NCBI RefSeq assembly: GCF_005221385.1
Contig: NZ_CP039904.1
Span: forward strand, 1,042,501-1,106,500
Origin: Agrobacterium tumefaciens
GTDB lineage: Bacteria > Pseudomonadota > Alphaproteobacteria > Rhizobiales > Rhizobiaceae
Direction of reading: 5' to 3'
Length of the DNA: 64,000 nt
The notes beneath the pieces were generated by a model. The model saw only the letters and a program-made list of their open reading frames with translations, searched no databases and had not been told where the DNA came from. The position numbers and the translations under genes are program-made. Each line of letters begins with the position of its first letter. Within the stretch, counting starts at the first letter, position 1. Of this stretch, positions 56,625-64,000 are shown piece after piece.

Positions 56625-57365
56625 TTATTCCTGACTTTCGAGTCGATAGCGGCTTCCGGGGTATAATAGCCGTACCGATGTTACCGCACGGCTGGAAGAC
56701 CACGTTCGCCGCCGAACCTGCAGGCAGGGTTCGTGCCGGCCGATCGCCAGCAATTTGCACTCCCATGGTTGGGGCGCTGCGGCTTCTATGAACTGTTCGG
56801 TCCGGGAAATCGGCGCCAACGCCGTCAAATAGGCATTCGGGGTCATGGAGCTGAAATCCTGCCGCAGATAGTCTGGAGCGACTGCGGCATTCACGAAACG
56901 ATCTTCCAGCTGGATCGGAACGTCGTCTTCGTGATGAACGATGATCGAATGGAAGATTTTCGCACCAACGTCGATCTCCAGCGCCGAGGCAAGATCGGGA
57001 CCACATACTTCGGTCTGCGCCAGGATCAGGCTGGCCTGGTGGGAAGAGCCCCTTTCCTTGATCTCGTCGGCGATGTTTCGCACACCCATCATGCCGGCGC
57101 TTCTTTTTTTCGATGCGACGAATGAACCGCGTCCCTGAACGCGCACGATAACACCTTCGGTCGCAAGCTCCCGCAGGGCACGGTTTGCCGTCATTCGGCT
57201 GACGCCCAGCATCTCCACCATTTCGTTTTCGGAAGGGACCCGGTGGTGGAGGGGCCATTCGCCGCTCGCGATCTTTGCCTTGATTTGCGTTTTCACACGC
57301 TCATAGAGCGGCAGAGACGGATACTCGCTGGATGTTGCGAGGTCGCTTTCGATCACGGACGGCAT
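56625..57365 (-). CDS. hutC: HutC-like GntR-family repressor
   Basis: 246 residues. The winged helix domain (about 18-85) reads LYERVKTQIKAKIASGEWPL, VPSENEMVEMLGVSRMTANR and IVRVQGRGSFVAS. The UTRA ligand domain follows, with EDRFVNAAVAPDYLRQDFSS and the HutC-style end RRTWSSSRAVTSVRLLYPGSRY. HutC proteins release DNA on binding urocanate, the product of histidase. AGGGAG stands five bases before the start. It is divergent from the hutXWV-like operon and should repress it. Confidence 0.87.
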   Translation of the reverse strand: MPSVIESDLATSSEYPSLPLYERVKTQIKAKIASGEWPLHHRVPSENEMVEMLGVSRMTANRALRELATEGVIVRVQGRGSFVASKKRSAGMMGVRNIADEIKERGSSHQASLILAQTEVCGPDLASALEIDVGAKIFHSIIVHHEDDVPIQLEDRFVNAAVAPDYLRQDFSSMTPNAYLTALAPISRTEQFIEAAAPQPWECKLLAIGRHEPCLQVRRRTWSSSRAVTSVRLLYPGSRYRLESQE

Positions 57366-58023
57366 TTAAACTCCCTGAAAATCGGCAGATTGCCTAAAAT
57401 ATAACCAGCATTTCGGACGCATGCAAAATATCATCTTTGCACTTGCTTGTCTCCTAAAACCATGCAAAGTTACATATACAACTTGTGAAGCGTCGATGGG
57501 GAGTTGAAAAGTCGATCTTTTGCGGGCGCATTTTTCTCGTAAGTGGCTGAGGTGAGGATGTTTGCATGCCGACCCGCTCCGAAAGGAAAATGCAGGCTGG
57601 CTCGCCGATATTGGGAGAAAGGGCTGTGAATGCGTGGCTGTGAACCGTTTACGGCTCTGATGCCTTGCAGGCGAACACATAGGTTTCGGCGCAAGAAGGC
57701 TGGATTGGCAGCGTTCAGGATTCGGACAACGTCGGTTTTTCAGTTGCTCTTCCAGTGCCTTTCCGGCTTGCCGCCATTCTTTAGCATTAAAGCTGTTTCA
57801 GCAAAGTTGTATAGTGAACTTAAGGGGAGTTACTTTCGTTGTGGCATAAAACTCCGATGCTGCGGGCAGGGAATAGGTGTGTTGTTCGGACCTGCTCCAA
57901 ACCGTCCCGCTGACCCGGCGAAAGGTCGATATTCCTTCATCATATTTTCAGGGAGATCCTGCGCCGGCACCGCATGAATTTGTGCCGACAACATGCCAAC
58001 CATCAATCAAAAAGGGGAATAAG
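57366..58023. promoter_or_regulatory. Long divergent control region hutC-hutX with a candidate operator
   Basis: The 658 bases contain no credible gene on either strand. At 57467-57484 there is AAGTT-ACATATAC-AACTT, an inverted repeat whose minus strand reads TTGTATATGTAA, resembling HutC sites of the form TGTA-N2-TACA in pseudomonads. It lies about 100 bases before hutC. A GGGGAATAAG ribosome site precedes hutX. The length of the gap leaves room for further sites. Confidence 0.4.
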
Positions 58024-59061
58024 ATGTTGAATGCTAAATTTAAATTCGCGCTTGCCGCCACGGCCCTGTTTGCGGCGCTGCCCTTGGGCTCGGCCCATGC
58101 AGCCAGCTATTGCGGCGAGGGAAAGACTGTCACTTTTGCCGGCATCGATTGGGAAAGCGGCGCCTTCGTTACCGAAGTCATGAAGGCCATTCTGTCGAAG
58201 GGATATGATTGCAAGGTCGATTCCATTCCCGGCAATTCGGTGACGCTGGAACAGGCCACAGCCAATAACGACGTTCAGATTTTCGCCGAGGAATGGATCG
58301 GCCGGTCCGACGTCTGGAACAAGGCCGCTGCCGCAGGACAGGTTACCTCGGTCGGCAAGACCTTCGTCGGCGCTTCCGAAGGCTGGTTCGTTCCTGAATA
58401 CCTGATCAAGGGCGACGCGACAAAGGGCATAGAGGCAAAGGCCCCCGACCTGAAGAGTGTCGAGCAGCTTTCCGATCCGAAGATCGCTGCCCTTTTTCAG
58501 GATCCCGAAGAGCCGTCCAAGGGACGTTTTCTCAATTGCCCTTCGGGCTGGACCTGTGAGGGTGTCAATACCGCCAAGCTCCAGGCTTACAAGCTCGACT
58601 CGACCTACGTGAACTTCCGCCCGGGTACGGGCACGGCGCTGGATGCGGGGATCAGCGCCGCCTATCTTCAGGGCGAGCCGCTGCTGTTCTACTACTGGAG
58701 CCCGACCGCAATCATGGGCAAGTACAAGCTCGTGCAGCTTTCCGAGCCGGCCTACACCGAAGCCTGCTGGAAGGACCTGACAAGCGCCGATGGCAAGCGG
58801 GAGGCGGGATGCGCTTTCCCGGCGGTTGAGGTTGCTTATGGCGTCAACAGCGACTTCGCCAAGGCTGCGCCGGATATCATCGAAATCCTCGGCAAGGCGA
58901 CCTTCCCGCTTGAGGAGGTCAATTCCAGCCTCGCTTATATGGTTGACGAAAAGGCCGATGCCGTGGCCGCAGCGACGCGCTTCCTGAAGACCAAAGGTGA
59001 CATCTGGGGCGCATGGGTGTCGCCGGAGGCCAAGACCCGTATCGAAGCCGCGATCAAGTAG
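58024..59061 (+). CDS. hutX: HutX-like histidine/betaine ABC substrate-binding protein
   Basis: 345 residues from the ATG at 58024; the frame extends upstream without sense. The signal peptide ends SAHAASY. The fold is OpuAC type ([60 protein letters not shown]). Cysteine pairs ([13 protein letters not shown]...GCAFP) are a feature of the S. meliloti HutX-type group, which takes up histidine, proline and proline betaine. It is followed by a terminator-like hairpin before the permease gene. Confidence 0.85.
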   Translation: MLNAKFKFALAATALFAALPLGSAHAASYCGEGKTVTFAGIDWESGAFVTEVMKAILSKGYDCKVDSIPGNSVTLEQATANNDVQIFAEEWIGRSDVWNKAAAAGQVTSVGKTFVGASEGWFVPEYLIKGDATKGIEAKAPDLKSVEQLSDPKIAALFQDPEEPSKGRFLNCPSGWTCEGVNTAKLQAYKLDSTYVNFRPGTGTALDAGISAAYLQGEPLLFYYWSPTAIMGKYKLVQLSEPAYTEACWKDLTSADGKREAGCAFPAVEVAYGVNSDFAKAAPDIIEILGKATFPLEEVNSSLAYMVDEKADAVAAATRFLKTKGDIWGAWVSPEAKTRIEAAIK

Positions 59062-59071
59062 CAATCACGGG

Positions 59072-59105
59072 GCCGCATGCTGGATTGGCATGCGGCTTTT
59101 CTTTT
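59072..59105 (+). terminator. Attenuating terminator after hutX
   Basis: A perfect 9-bp stem (59072-59080 with 59088-59096), 7-base loop, then TTTTCTTTT. It lies 10 bases after the hutX stop and would limit transcription of the permease, ATPase and lyase genes relative to hutX. Confidence 0.85.
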
Positions 59106-59162
59106 CCCGTCAGAGCCGTGACCGTCGGGGACGGAAGACGGCAAGTGCGAGGACGCCACCCG

Positions 59163-60020
59163 ATGTTTCCTGAGTCTCTTCATATTTCCATTCGTGGCCC
59201 GATCAACGACTTCGTCCAGTCGCTGGTCGTCAATTACGGCTTCGTCTTCAAGGCAATTTCTCAAACCATTCTGCAGGTCATCCTGTTCATGGAATGGATA
59301 TTGCGCGGCCTGCCATGGTGGCTGGTCCTGCTTGCCTTTCTGGCGCTCGCATGGTTTGCCGCGCGCAAGATTTCGCTTGTTCTCATGGTCGGGGTCATGC
59401 TGCTCATCGTCGGCGCTCTCGGCTTGTGGGACCTGACAATGCAGACGCTGGCGCTGATGCTCATCGCCAGCCTGATTTCCATCATCATCGGTGTCCCGGT
59501 CGGCATCTGGCTCGCCAAGAGCCAGATCATGCGGCGTATCACGCTGCCTGTCCTCGACGTCATGCAGACGATGCCGAGTTTCGTTTATCTGATCCCGGCA
59601 ATCATGCTTTTCGGCCTTGGCAAGGTGCCTGCGGTACTCGCGACCATCATCTATGCCGTACCACCGCTGATCCGCCTGACCGATCTGGGCATCCGCCAGG
59701 TGGATCGTGAAGTGGTGGAGGCGGCAACCGCTTTTGGCAGCAGCCCGTCGCAGATCCTGTTCGGGGTCGAACTGCCGCTGGCCACACCCACAATCATGGC
59801 TGGCCTGAACCAGACGATCATGATGGCTCTTTCCATGGTGGTGGTCGCCTCGATGATCGGTGCGCGTGGTCTGGGCGAACAGGTCCTGAACGGGATTCAG
59901 ACACTGGATGTCGGAAAGGGCCTCGAGGCGGGTCTGGGCATCGTCATTCTCGCCATCGTCCTCGACCGTATTACGCAGGGCTTCGGCCAATCCAGCCGGA
60001 AGGAGCGCGGCGATGACTGA
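59163..60020 (+). CDS. hutW: HutW-like ABC permease
   Basis: 285 residues from the ATG at 59163. There are about six helices, with the family marks [40 protein letters not shown] and [19 protein letters not shown]. It is a ProW-type permease, here alone, so the channel is presumably a homodimer, unlike the two-permease system at 44503-46205. It overlaps the ATPase gene by 8 bases. Confidence 0.9.
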   Translation: MFPESLHISIRGPINDFVQSLVVNYGFVFKAISQTILQVILFMEWILRGLPWWLVLLAFLALAWFAARKISLVLMVGVMLLIVGALGLWDLTMQTLALMLIASLISIIIGVPVGIWLAKSQIMRRITLPVLDVMQTMPSFVYLIPAIMLFGLGKVPAVLATIIYAVPPLIRLTDLGIRQVDREVVEAATAFGSSPSQILFGVELPLATPTIMAGLNQTIMMALSMVVVASMIGARGLGEQVLNGIQTLDVGKGLEAGLGIVILAIVLDRITQGFGQSSRKERGDD

Positions 60021-60843
60021 TATCGCAATCCGTAACGTTTCCAAGATTTTCGGCGGCAACTGGAAAGCCGCGCTCGCCATGACGAAGGACGGCGCCGACA
60101 AGGCTGAAATATTGGCCAAGACCGGTTGCAGCGTCGGTCTCGACGATGTCAGCCTCGACATTGCCGGCAGCCGCATCTTTGTCATCATGGGCCTTTCCGG
60201 CTCCGGAAAATCGACGCTTGTGCGCCATATCAACCGCCTGATCGAACCGACGAGCGGTGAAATCCTGGTTGGCGGCAGCAATGTGCTTGATCTGAGGGCC
60301 AAGGATCTGCGCGACTTCCGCAATCGTCGGGTCAGCATGGTGTTTCAGAATTTCGGCCTCATGCCACACCGCACGGTTATGCAGAATGTCGTTTATGGCC
60401 AGCGTGTACGCGGCCTTTCAAAGGCGGAAGCAAATCCGATCGGCATGCAATGGATCGAGACCGTCGGGCTCGCCGGCTATGAAAACAAGATGCCCCACCA
60501 GCTTTCCGGCGGCATGAAGCAGCGTGTCGGCCTTGCGCGGGCTCTCGCTGCCGATACCGACGTTATCCTGATGGATGAGGCATTTTCCGCTCTCGATCCG
60601 CTGATCCGCGCCGATATGCAGGATCAGCTTCTGCAGCTGGAGAAGAACCTCTCGAAAACCATCGTCTTCATCACGCATGATCTTGATGAGGCGTTGCGGA
60701 TCGGTGCGCAGATCGCGATTTTGAAGGACGGGAAACTGGTGCAGGTCGGAACGCCGGACGATATTCTCAATCGCCCCGCCAATGATTATGTCGCCCGCTT
60801 CGTGCAGCGCCGCACGGGTGCGGCGGTCGCCCATCATGATTGA
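60013..60843 (+). CDS. hutV: HutV-like ABC ATPase
   Basis: 276 residues from the ATG at 60013. Walker A is [18 protein letters not shown], signature [16 protein letters not shown], Walker [17 protein letters not shown] and switch His [14 protein letters not shown]. Walker B has DEA where DEP is more usual. The C-terminal CBS domain of ProV is absent, which fits a catabolic rather than osmotic importer. It overlaps the next gene by 8 bases. Confidence 0.9.
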   Translation: MTDIAIRNVSKIFGGNWKAALAMTKDGADKAEILAKTGCSVGLDDVSLDIAGSRIFVIMGLSGSGKSTLVRHINRLIEPTSGEILVGGSNVLDLRAKDLRDFRNRRVSMVFQNFGLMPHRTVMQNVVYGQRVRGLSKAEANPIGMQWIETVGLAGYENKMPHQLSGGMKQRVGLARALAADTDVILMDEAFSALDPLIRADMQDQLLQLEKNLSKTIVFITHDLDEALRIGAQIAILKDGKLVQVGTPDDILNRPANDYVARFVQRRTGAAVAHHD

Positions 60844-62341
60844 CACCGTTATCATCGATCAGGGCATCTCATGGCGGGATGTCGCCATGGTGGCAAAAGG
60901 TGCACGAGTGCAGCTTGCCGATGCCGCGTGGAAGCGTATCGCCGCGGCGCGTGACATTGTCGAGGCGCTGGTGTCGAAAGGCGTGCGCGGCTACGGCATC
61001 AATACCGGTGTCGGTGCCCTGTGCGACGTGATCGTGGACAGGGATCGACAACAGGCCCTGTCGCGAAACATCCTGCTCAGCCATTCCTGCGGGGTTGGAG
61101 AGCCGCTGGGGCGGGAGCAGACACGTGCCATCATGGCCGCACAGATCGTCAATTTCGCCCATGGTTTTTCCGGCATCCGCGTGGAAACCGTCGAGGCGAT
61201 GCTGGCTCTTTTGAATGCGGATGTTTTACCCGTCATTCCCTCACGCGGTTCGGTCGGATATCTCACCCATGCCGCAGCGATCGGGCTGGTATTGATCGGC
61301 GAAGGCGAGGCGGTGCGTGATGGCGAAAGGCTGTCCGGAGGGCAGGCGCTGGCAGCTGTCGGTCTCTTGCCACTTGTGCCTCTGGCCAAGGAGGGGCTGA
61401 GTCTCGTCAACGGAACGCCCTGCGCCACCGGACTTGCCTGTCTGGCGCTGTCACAAATGGAAAATCTGCTGGACTGGGCGGATGCGGCCGCAGCGATGAG
61501 TTATGAAAATCTGGGCGCGCAGTCCGATCCATTCTCGGCAGCGCCCCTTGCTCTGCGCACATCCCCGGGGCTTCAGACCGTTGGAAATAATCTCCGCCAT
61601 CTGTTGGCGGATAGTCCCCTCTTGGCGCGCTCGGCGGGATCGCGCACGCAAGATCCGCTCAGCCTTCGCGCCGTTCCGCAAATCCACGGCGCCATTCGCG
61701 ACAGCGTCATGCAGATCGGCGAAGTGGTGAATCGCGAACTGGCAAGTGTTACGGACAATCCGGTCGTTACCGGTTCGCCGGATATGCCGCAGGTGCATTC
61801 ACAGGCCCATGCCGTTGGCGCGGCATTGGGGCTTGCCATGGATGGTCTGGCCGTCGCGGCTGCAGAACTGGCAAGCATTGCGGAGCGCCGGATCGACCGC
61901 CTTGTCAATCCGCTGGTCAGCGGCCTGCCAGCTTTTCTGGCGGAAGGCAGCGGTGTCTGCTCCGGTTTCATGATCATTCAGTATACGGCCGTGGCGCTGG
62001 TTGCCGAAAACCGGCGGCTGGCTGCGCCCGCCAGTCTGGATGGTGGCATTACCTCTGCCTTGCAGGAGGATATTCTCACTCACGCCACGCCGGCTGCCGA
62101 CAAGGCACTTTCCATCATCGCCAATCTCGAAACCATTCTTTCGATCGAGATCATGTGTGCGGCGCAGGCCTATGACATGCAGCCTGGAGAAGCCGGCATG
62201 GCACCCGCCACCCACGCCCTCTACCGGCGTATTCGCGCAGACGTTCCCTTTTACCGCGATGACCGGCCGCTCAATTCTCTGCTTGCCATGGTGGAGAAGC
62301 TGTTGCGTAACACGAGCGCCGGGATTGGGCACCTGTCATAA
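60836..62341 (+). CDS. hutH2: HutH2-like aromatic ammonia-lyase homologue lacking the MIO triad
   Basis: 501 residues, normal histidase length. Family blocks are clear: YGINTGVGALCD near 53, SHSCGVGEPL near 83, ADVLPVIPSRGSVG near 128-141, QDPLSLRAVPQIHGAIRDS and TDNPVV. In histidases GSVG is followed by ASGDLAPLAH, whose Ala-Ser-Gly cyclises into the electrophilic MIO cofactor. Here GSVG (138-141) is followed directly by YLTHAAAIGLVLIGEGEA, so the triad is deleted rather than substituted. The enzyme therefore cannot make MIO. HAL homologues without MIO are known among ergothionases, which eliminate trimethylamine from a histidine betaine; that is the best functional guess, given the betaine-type importer in the operon. 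Confidence 0.88.
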   Translation: MIDTVIIDQGISWRDVAMVAKGARVQLADAAWKRIAAARDIVEALVSKGVRGYGINTGVGALCDVIVDRDRQQALSRNILLSHSCGVGEPLGREQTRAIMAAQIVNFAHGFSGIRVETVEAMLALLNADVLPVIPSRGSVGYLTHAAAIGLVLIGEGEAVRDGERLSGGQALAAVGLLPLVPLAKEGLSLVNGTPCATGLACLALSQMENLLDWADAAAAMSYENLGAQSDPFSAAPLALRTSPGLQTVGNNLRHLLADSPLLARSAGSRTQDPLSLRAVPQIHGAIRDSVMQIGEVVNRELASVTDNPVVTGSPDMPQVHSQAHAVGAALGLAMDGLAVAAAELASIAERRIDRLVNPLVSGLPAFLAEGSGVCSGFMIIQYTAVALVAENRRLAAPASLDGGITSALQEDILTHATPAADKALSIIANLETILSIEIMCAAQAYDMQPGEAGMAPATHALYRRIRADVPFYRDDRPLNSLLAMVEKLLRNTSAGIGHLS

Positions 62342-62356
62342 GCATCAGGGATGCGC

Positions 62357-62383
62357 CGCCGGTGATGAATTTATGCACCGGCG
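62357..62383. terminator. Hairpin between lyase and LysR genes
   Basis: CGCCGGTG (62357-62364) pairs exactly with CACCGGCG (62376-62383) in the 48-base gap between convergent genes. No T-run follows, so efficiency is uncertain. Confidence 0.5.
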
Positions 62384-62389
62384 TCATAT

Positions 62390-63289
62390 TTAATCCAGCA
62401 TCACCATATGTGCGGGCAGTTGGTCCTCGAAAAACTTCGAGAAAGTCGCGATGCGGGGCGGGAGCTTCTGGTAGGGCGGATAATAAAGCGTCAGCCAGAG
62501 TTCCGGCGGCGACCAGCCGCGCAGAACATGTATCAGTCGGCCGCTGCGGATATGGTCGGCGATATGAAACCCCGGCAACATGGCCACCCCGGCACCATCC
62601 GCCGCCAAATCTGCCAGAACCTCGCCATTATTGGCGCTGAATCTGCGACCGGCCGAAATCGTGATGCTCGATCCGCCATCCGACAGGACCCAGTTTTCCC
62701 GCCGGCTTTCACCGCTATAGGCAAGGCAATCGTCGGGCGTCAGCTCGCCCGGATGTTCCATCTGCGTGAACCGGCTGCCCGGTGCCGCCACCAATATTCT
62801 CGGCACGGCCCTGATCTTGCGCCAGATGGTGAATTTGTCTGATGGGGCTGACGAAATGCGGATCGCGAGATCGTAGTCGTCATCGACGATGTTGACCAAG
62901 CCGTCGGACAGCGAAATCTCGAAGCACATTTTCGGGTACAGTTCCCGGAAACCAGAGAGAATCGGCGGCAGTACGGTTTTCCCGAGCCATGTCGGCGCGC
63001 TGATCCTCAGCCTTCCCTGATCGGCCTTGTGAGCATTCCTGACGTCGCGCCGGGCATTTTCGAGCGCTTCTATTGCCGGCTGAATCTGCGCGGCAAAAAC
63101 GGCTCCATCGGTCGTCAGCGATACCTGACGGGTCGTGCGGACAAACAATTGCACGCCGAGATCACATTCAAGCGCGGCAATGGCGCGGGTGACGGCTGCT
63201 GCCGTCATGCCCAGTTCACGGGCCACCTGCGCGAAGTTGCGCTTTTCGGCCGCCATCAGAAAGGTTTTGAGAGCTTTGTGGTCGTTCAT
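62390..63289 (-). CDS. LysR-family transcriptional regulator
   Basis: 299 residues. The DNA-binding end is FLMAAEKRNFAQVARELGMT then AAAVTRAIAALECDLGVQLF. The effector domain (about 90-295) has RISAPTWLGKTVLPPILSGF and DYDLAIRISSAPSD, typical of the DmlR-like clade. It is divergent from the dioxygenase-like gene with a 118-base gap, so it probably controls that gene. Confidence 0.9.
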   Translation of the reverse strand: MNDHKALKTFLMAAEKRNFAQVARELGMTAAAVTRAIAALECDLGVQLFVRTTRQVSLTTDGAVFAAQIQPAIEALENARRDVRNAHKADQGRLRISAPTWLGKTVLPPILSGFRELYPKMCFEISLSDGLVNIVDDDYDLAIRISSAPSDKFTIWRKIRAVPRILVAAPGSRFTQMEHPGELTPDDCLAYSGESRRENWVLSDGGSSITISAGRRFSANNGEVLADLAADGAGVAMLPGFHIADHIRSGRLIHVLRGWSPPELWLTLYYPPYQKLPPRIATFSKFFEDQLPAHMVMLD

Positions 63290-63407
63290 CTCTATTATTT
63301 CAAAAATCGCAATTCAGTAGCAAGAAATATTGCAATTCCTTGATGCAATCAAGCGACGTATATCTTTGTCATCGAAACGGACACACAAACGAAGAGAGGC
63401 GCCGACG

Positions 63408-64000
63408 ATGATCAAGGATATCAAGGGCCTGCACCACGTTACCTCCATGGCGTCGGATGCGCTGCAGAACAACAGTTTTTTCACCGAAACGCTCGGCCTG
63501 CGCCGGGTGAAGAAGACGGTCAACTTTGATGAGCCCAGCGTCTATCACCTTTATTACGGTGATGAAACGGGATCGCCCGGCACGGTCATGACCTATTTTC
63601 CCTTCGCCCAGATGATGGCCGGTCGTCCCGGTGTCGGCGAAGTGGGCGAGACCCAGTTCTCCATTCCCAAGGGTGCGCTCGGCTTCTGGAAAGATCGTCT
63701 CATTGCCAAAGGCGCTACCGGAATTGAGGCCGACACGGTCTTCGGCGACAATCGCCTGCGCTTCACCGGTCCAGATGGCGACGGTCTCGCGCTGATCGAA
63801 ACGGGCGATGATGCACGTGCTGGCTGGCTGGCCGAGGGCATAACCGAAGATAATGCCATACGCGGTTTCACCGGTGCGCGTTTCAATCTTCATGATACGG
63901 CTGCAACCGAGGAACTTCTGCGTTTCATGGGTTATGAGCGGGCCGATGTTGAAGGAAACGTCACACGTTTCATTATTCCCGGTGGCAATGGAGCGGATAC
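63408..64000 (+). CDS. VOC-family ring-cleaving dioxygenase-like protein, 3' end outside the window
   Basis: The first 197 residues of a longer protein; family members have about 310. It begins IKGLHHVTSMASDALQNNSF with a metal-ligand His at 9 or 10, and ETLGLRRVKKTVNFDEPSVY, LYYGDETGSPGTVMTYFPF. The second vicinal-oxygen-chelate module starts near residue 152 (GFTGARFNLHDTAATEELLR). This is the PcpA/MhqO-like class that opens hydroquinone-type rings with Fe(II) or confers quinone tolerance. GAAGAGAGG precedes the ATG. Confidence 0.85.
   Translation, partial: MIKDIKGLHHVTSMASDALQNNSFFTETLGLRRVKKTVNFDEPSVYHLYYGDETGSPGTVMTYFPFAQMMAGRPGVGEVGETQFSIPKGALGFWKDRLIAKGATGIEADTVFGDNRLRFTGPDGDGLALIETGDDARAGWLAEGITEDNAIRGFTGARFNLHDTAATEELLRFMGYERADVEGNVTRFIIPGGNGAD

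Noticed and set aside
57845..57870. Sigma-54 promoter-like GG...GC pattern before hutX
   Set aside because: The spacing between the GG and GC elements is 14 rather than 10 bases.

Overview
The window looks like chromosomal DNA of an alphaproteobacterium of the Rhizobiaceae (Agrobacterium/Rhizobium group). The reasons are the 23S-5S-tRNA-fMet arrangement, moderately high GC, the abundance of binding-protein-dependent ABC importers and a hutXWV-hutH2-like operon of the type described in Sinorhizobium meliloti. This assignment rests on gene content and protein recognition only; no database search was possible.

Layout. 1-3320: 3' part of an rRNA operon (23S, 5S, tRNA-fMet) with processing stems and two terminators. 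3460-9410: a scarred zone of intact genes (alpha/beta hydrolase, DoxX-like, DUF4394, an ECF sigma/RskA-type anti-sigma pair, iron-type alcohol dehydrogenase) mixed with broken ends of recQ, a fasciclin gene, a carbon-nitrogen hydrolase and an aldehyde dehydrogenase. 9410-17110: a second ECF sigma/anti-sigma pair with a lipid-modification cluster (cyclopropane synthase, DUF1365, FAD amine-oxidase-like protein, DUF1295, second cyclopropane-synthase-like methyltransferase). 17.1-18.3 kb: relics and a solo RNase H. 18.5-25.0 kb: a TetR-controlled drug-efflux locus (MFS pump divergent from TetR plus RND adaptor and pump). 25.1-34.0 kb: an oligopeptide ABC importer and a CUT1 sugar importer without its own ATPase. 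34.0-37.5 kb: a visibly more A/T-rich patch with tct-locus relics, a small lipoprotein and an OmpR-type two-component system.

37.8-51.7 kb is a catabolic island for a quaternary ammonium or cyclic amino acid compound. It holds a GntR regulator with a palindromic operator, a DapA-like lyase, an aldehyde dehydrogenase, an FAD oxidoreductase, a ProXVWW betaine importer, a proline-racemase-family protein with a non-canonical active site, a GlxA/AraC regulator, and a divergent Rieske oxygenase/reductase pair of the glycine-betaine or stachydrine demethylase type with its LysR neighbour. The order suggests import, oxidative N-demethylation, ring or amine oxidation, deamination and oxidation to a central 2-oxo acid.

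51.7-56.3 kb encodes an archaic (spore coat U type) chaperone-usher pilus. 56.6-62.3 kb holds a HutC-like repressor divergent from a hutX-hutW-hutV-hutH2 operon. The lyase at its end lacks the Ala-Ser-Gly triad that forms the MIO cofactor of histidase, so it is unlikely to be an ordinary histidase and may act on a histidine betaine (ergothioneine or hercynine type). The window ends with a LysR regulator and the start of a divergent ring-cleaving dioxygenase-like gene.
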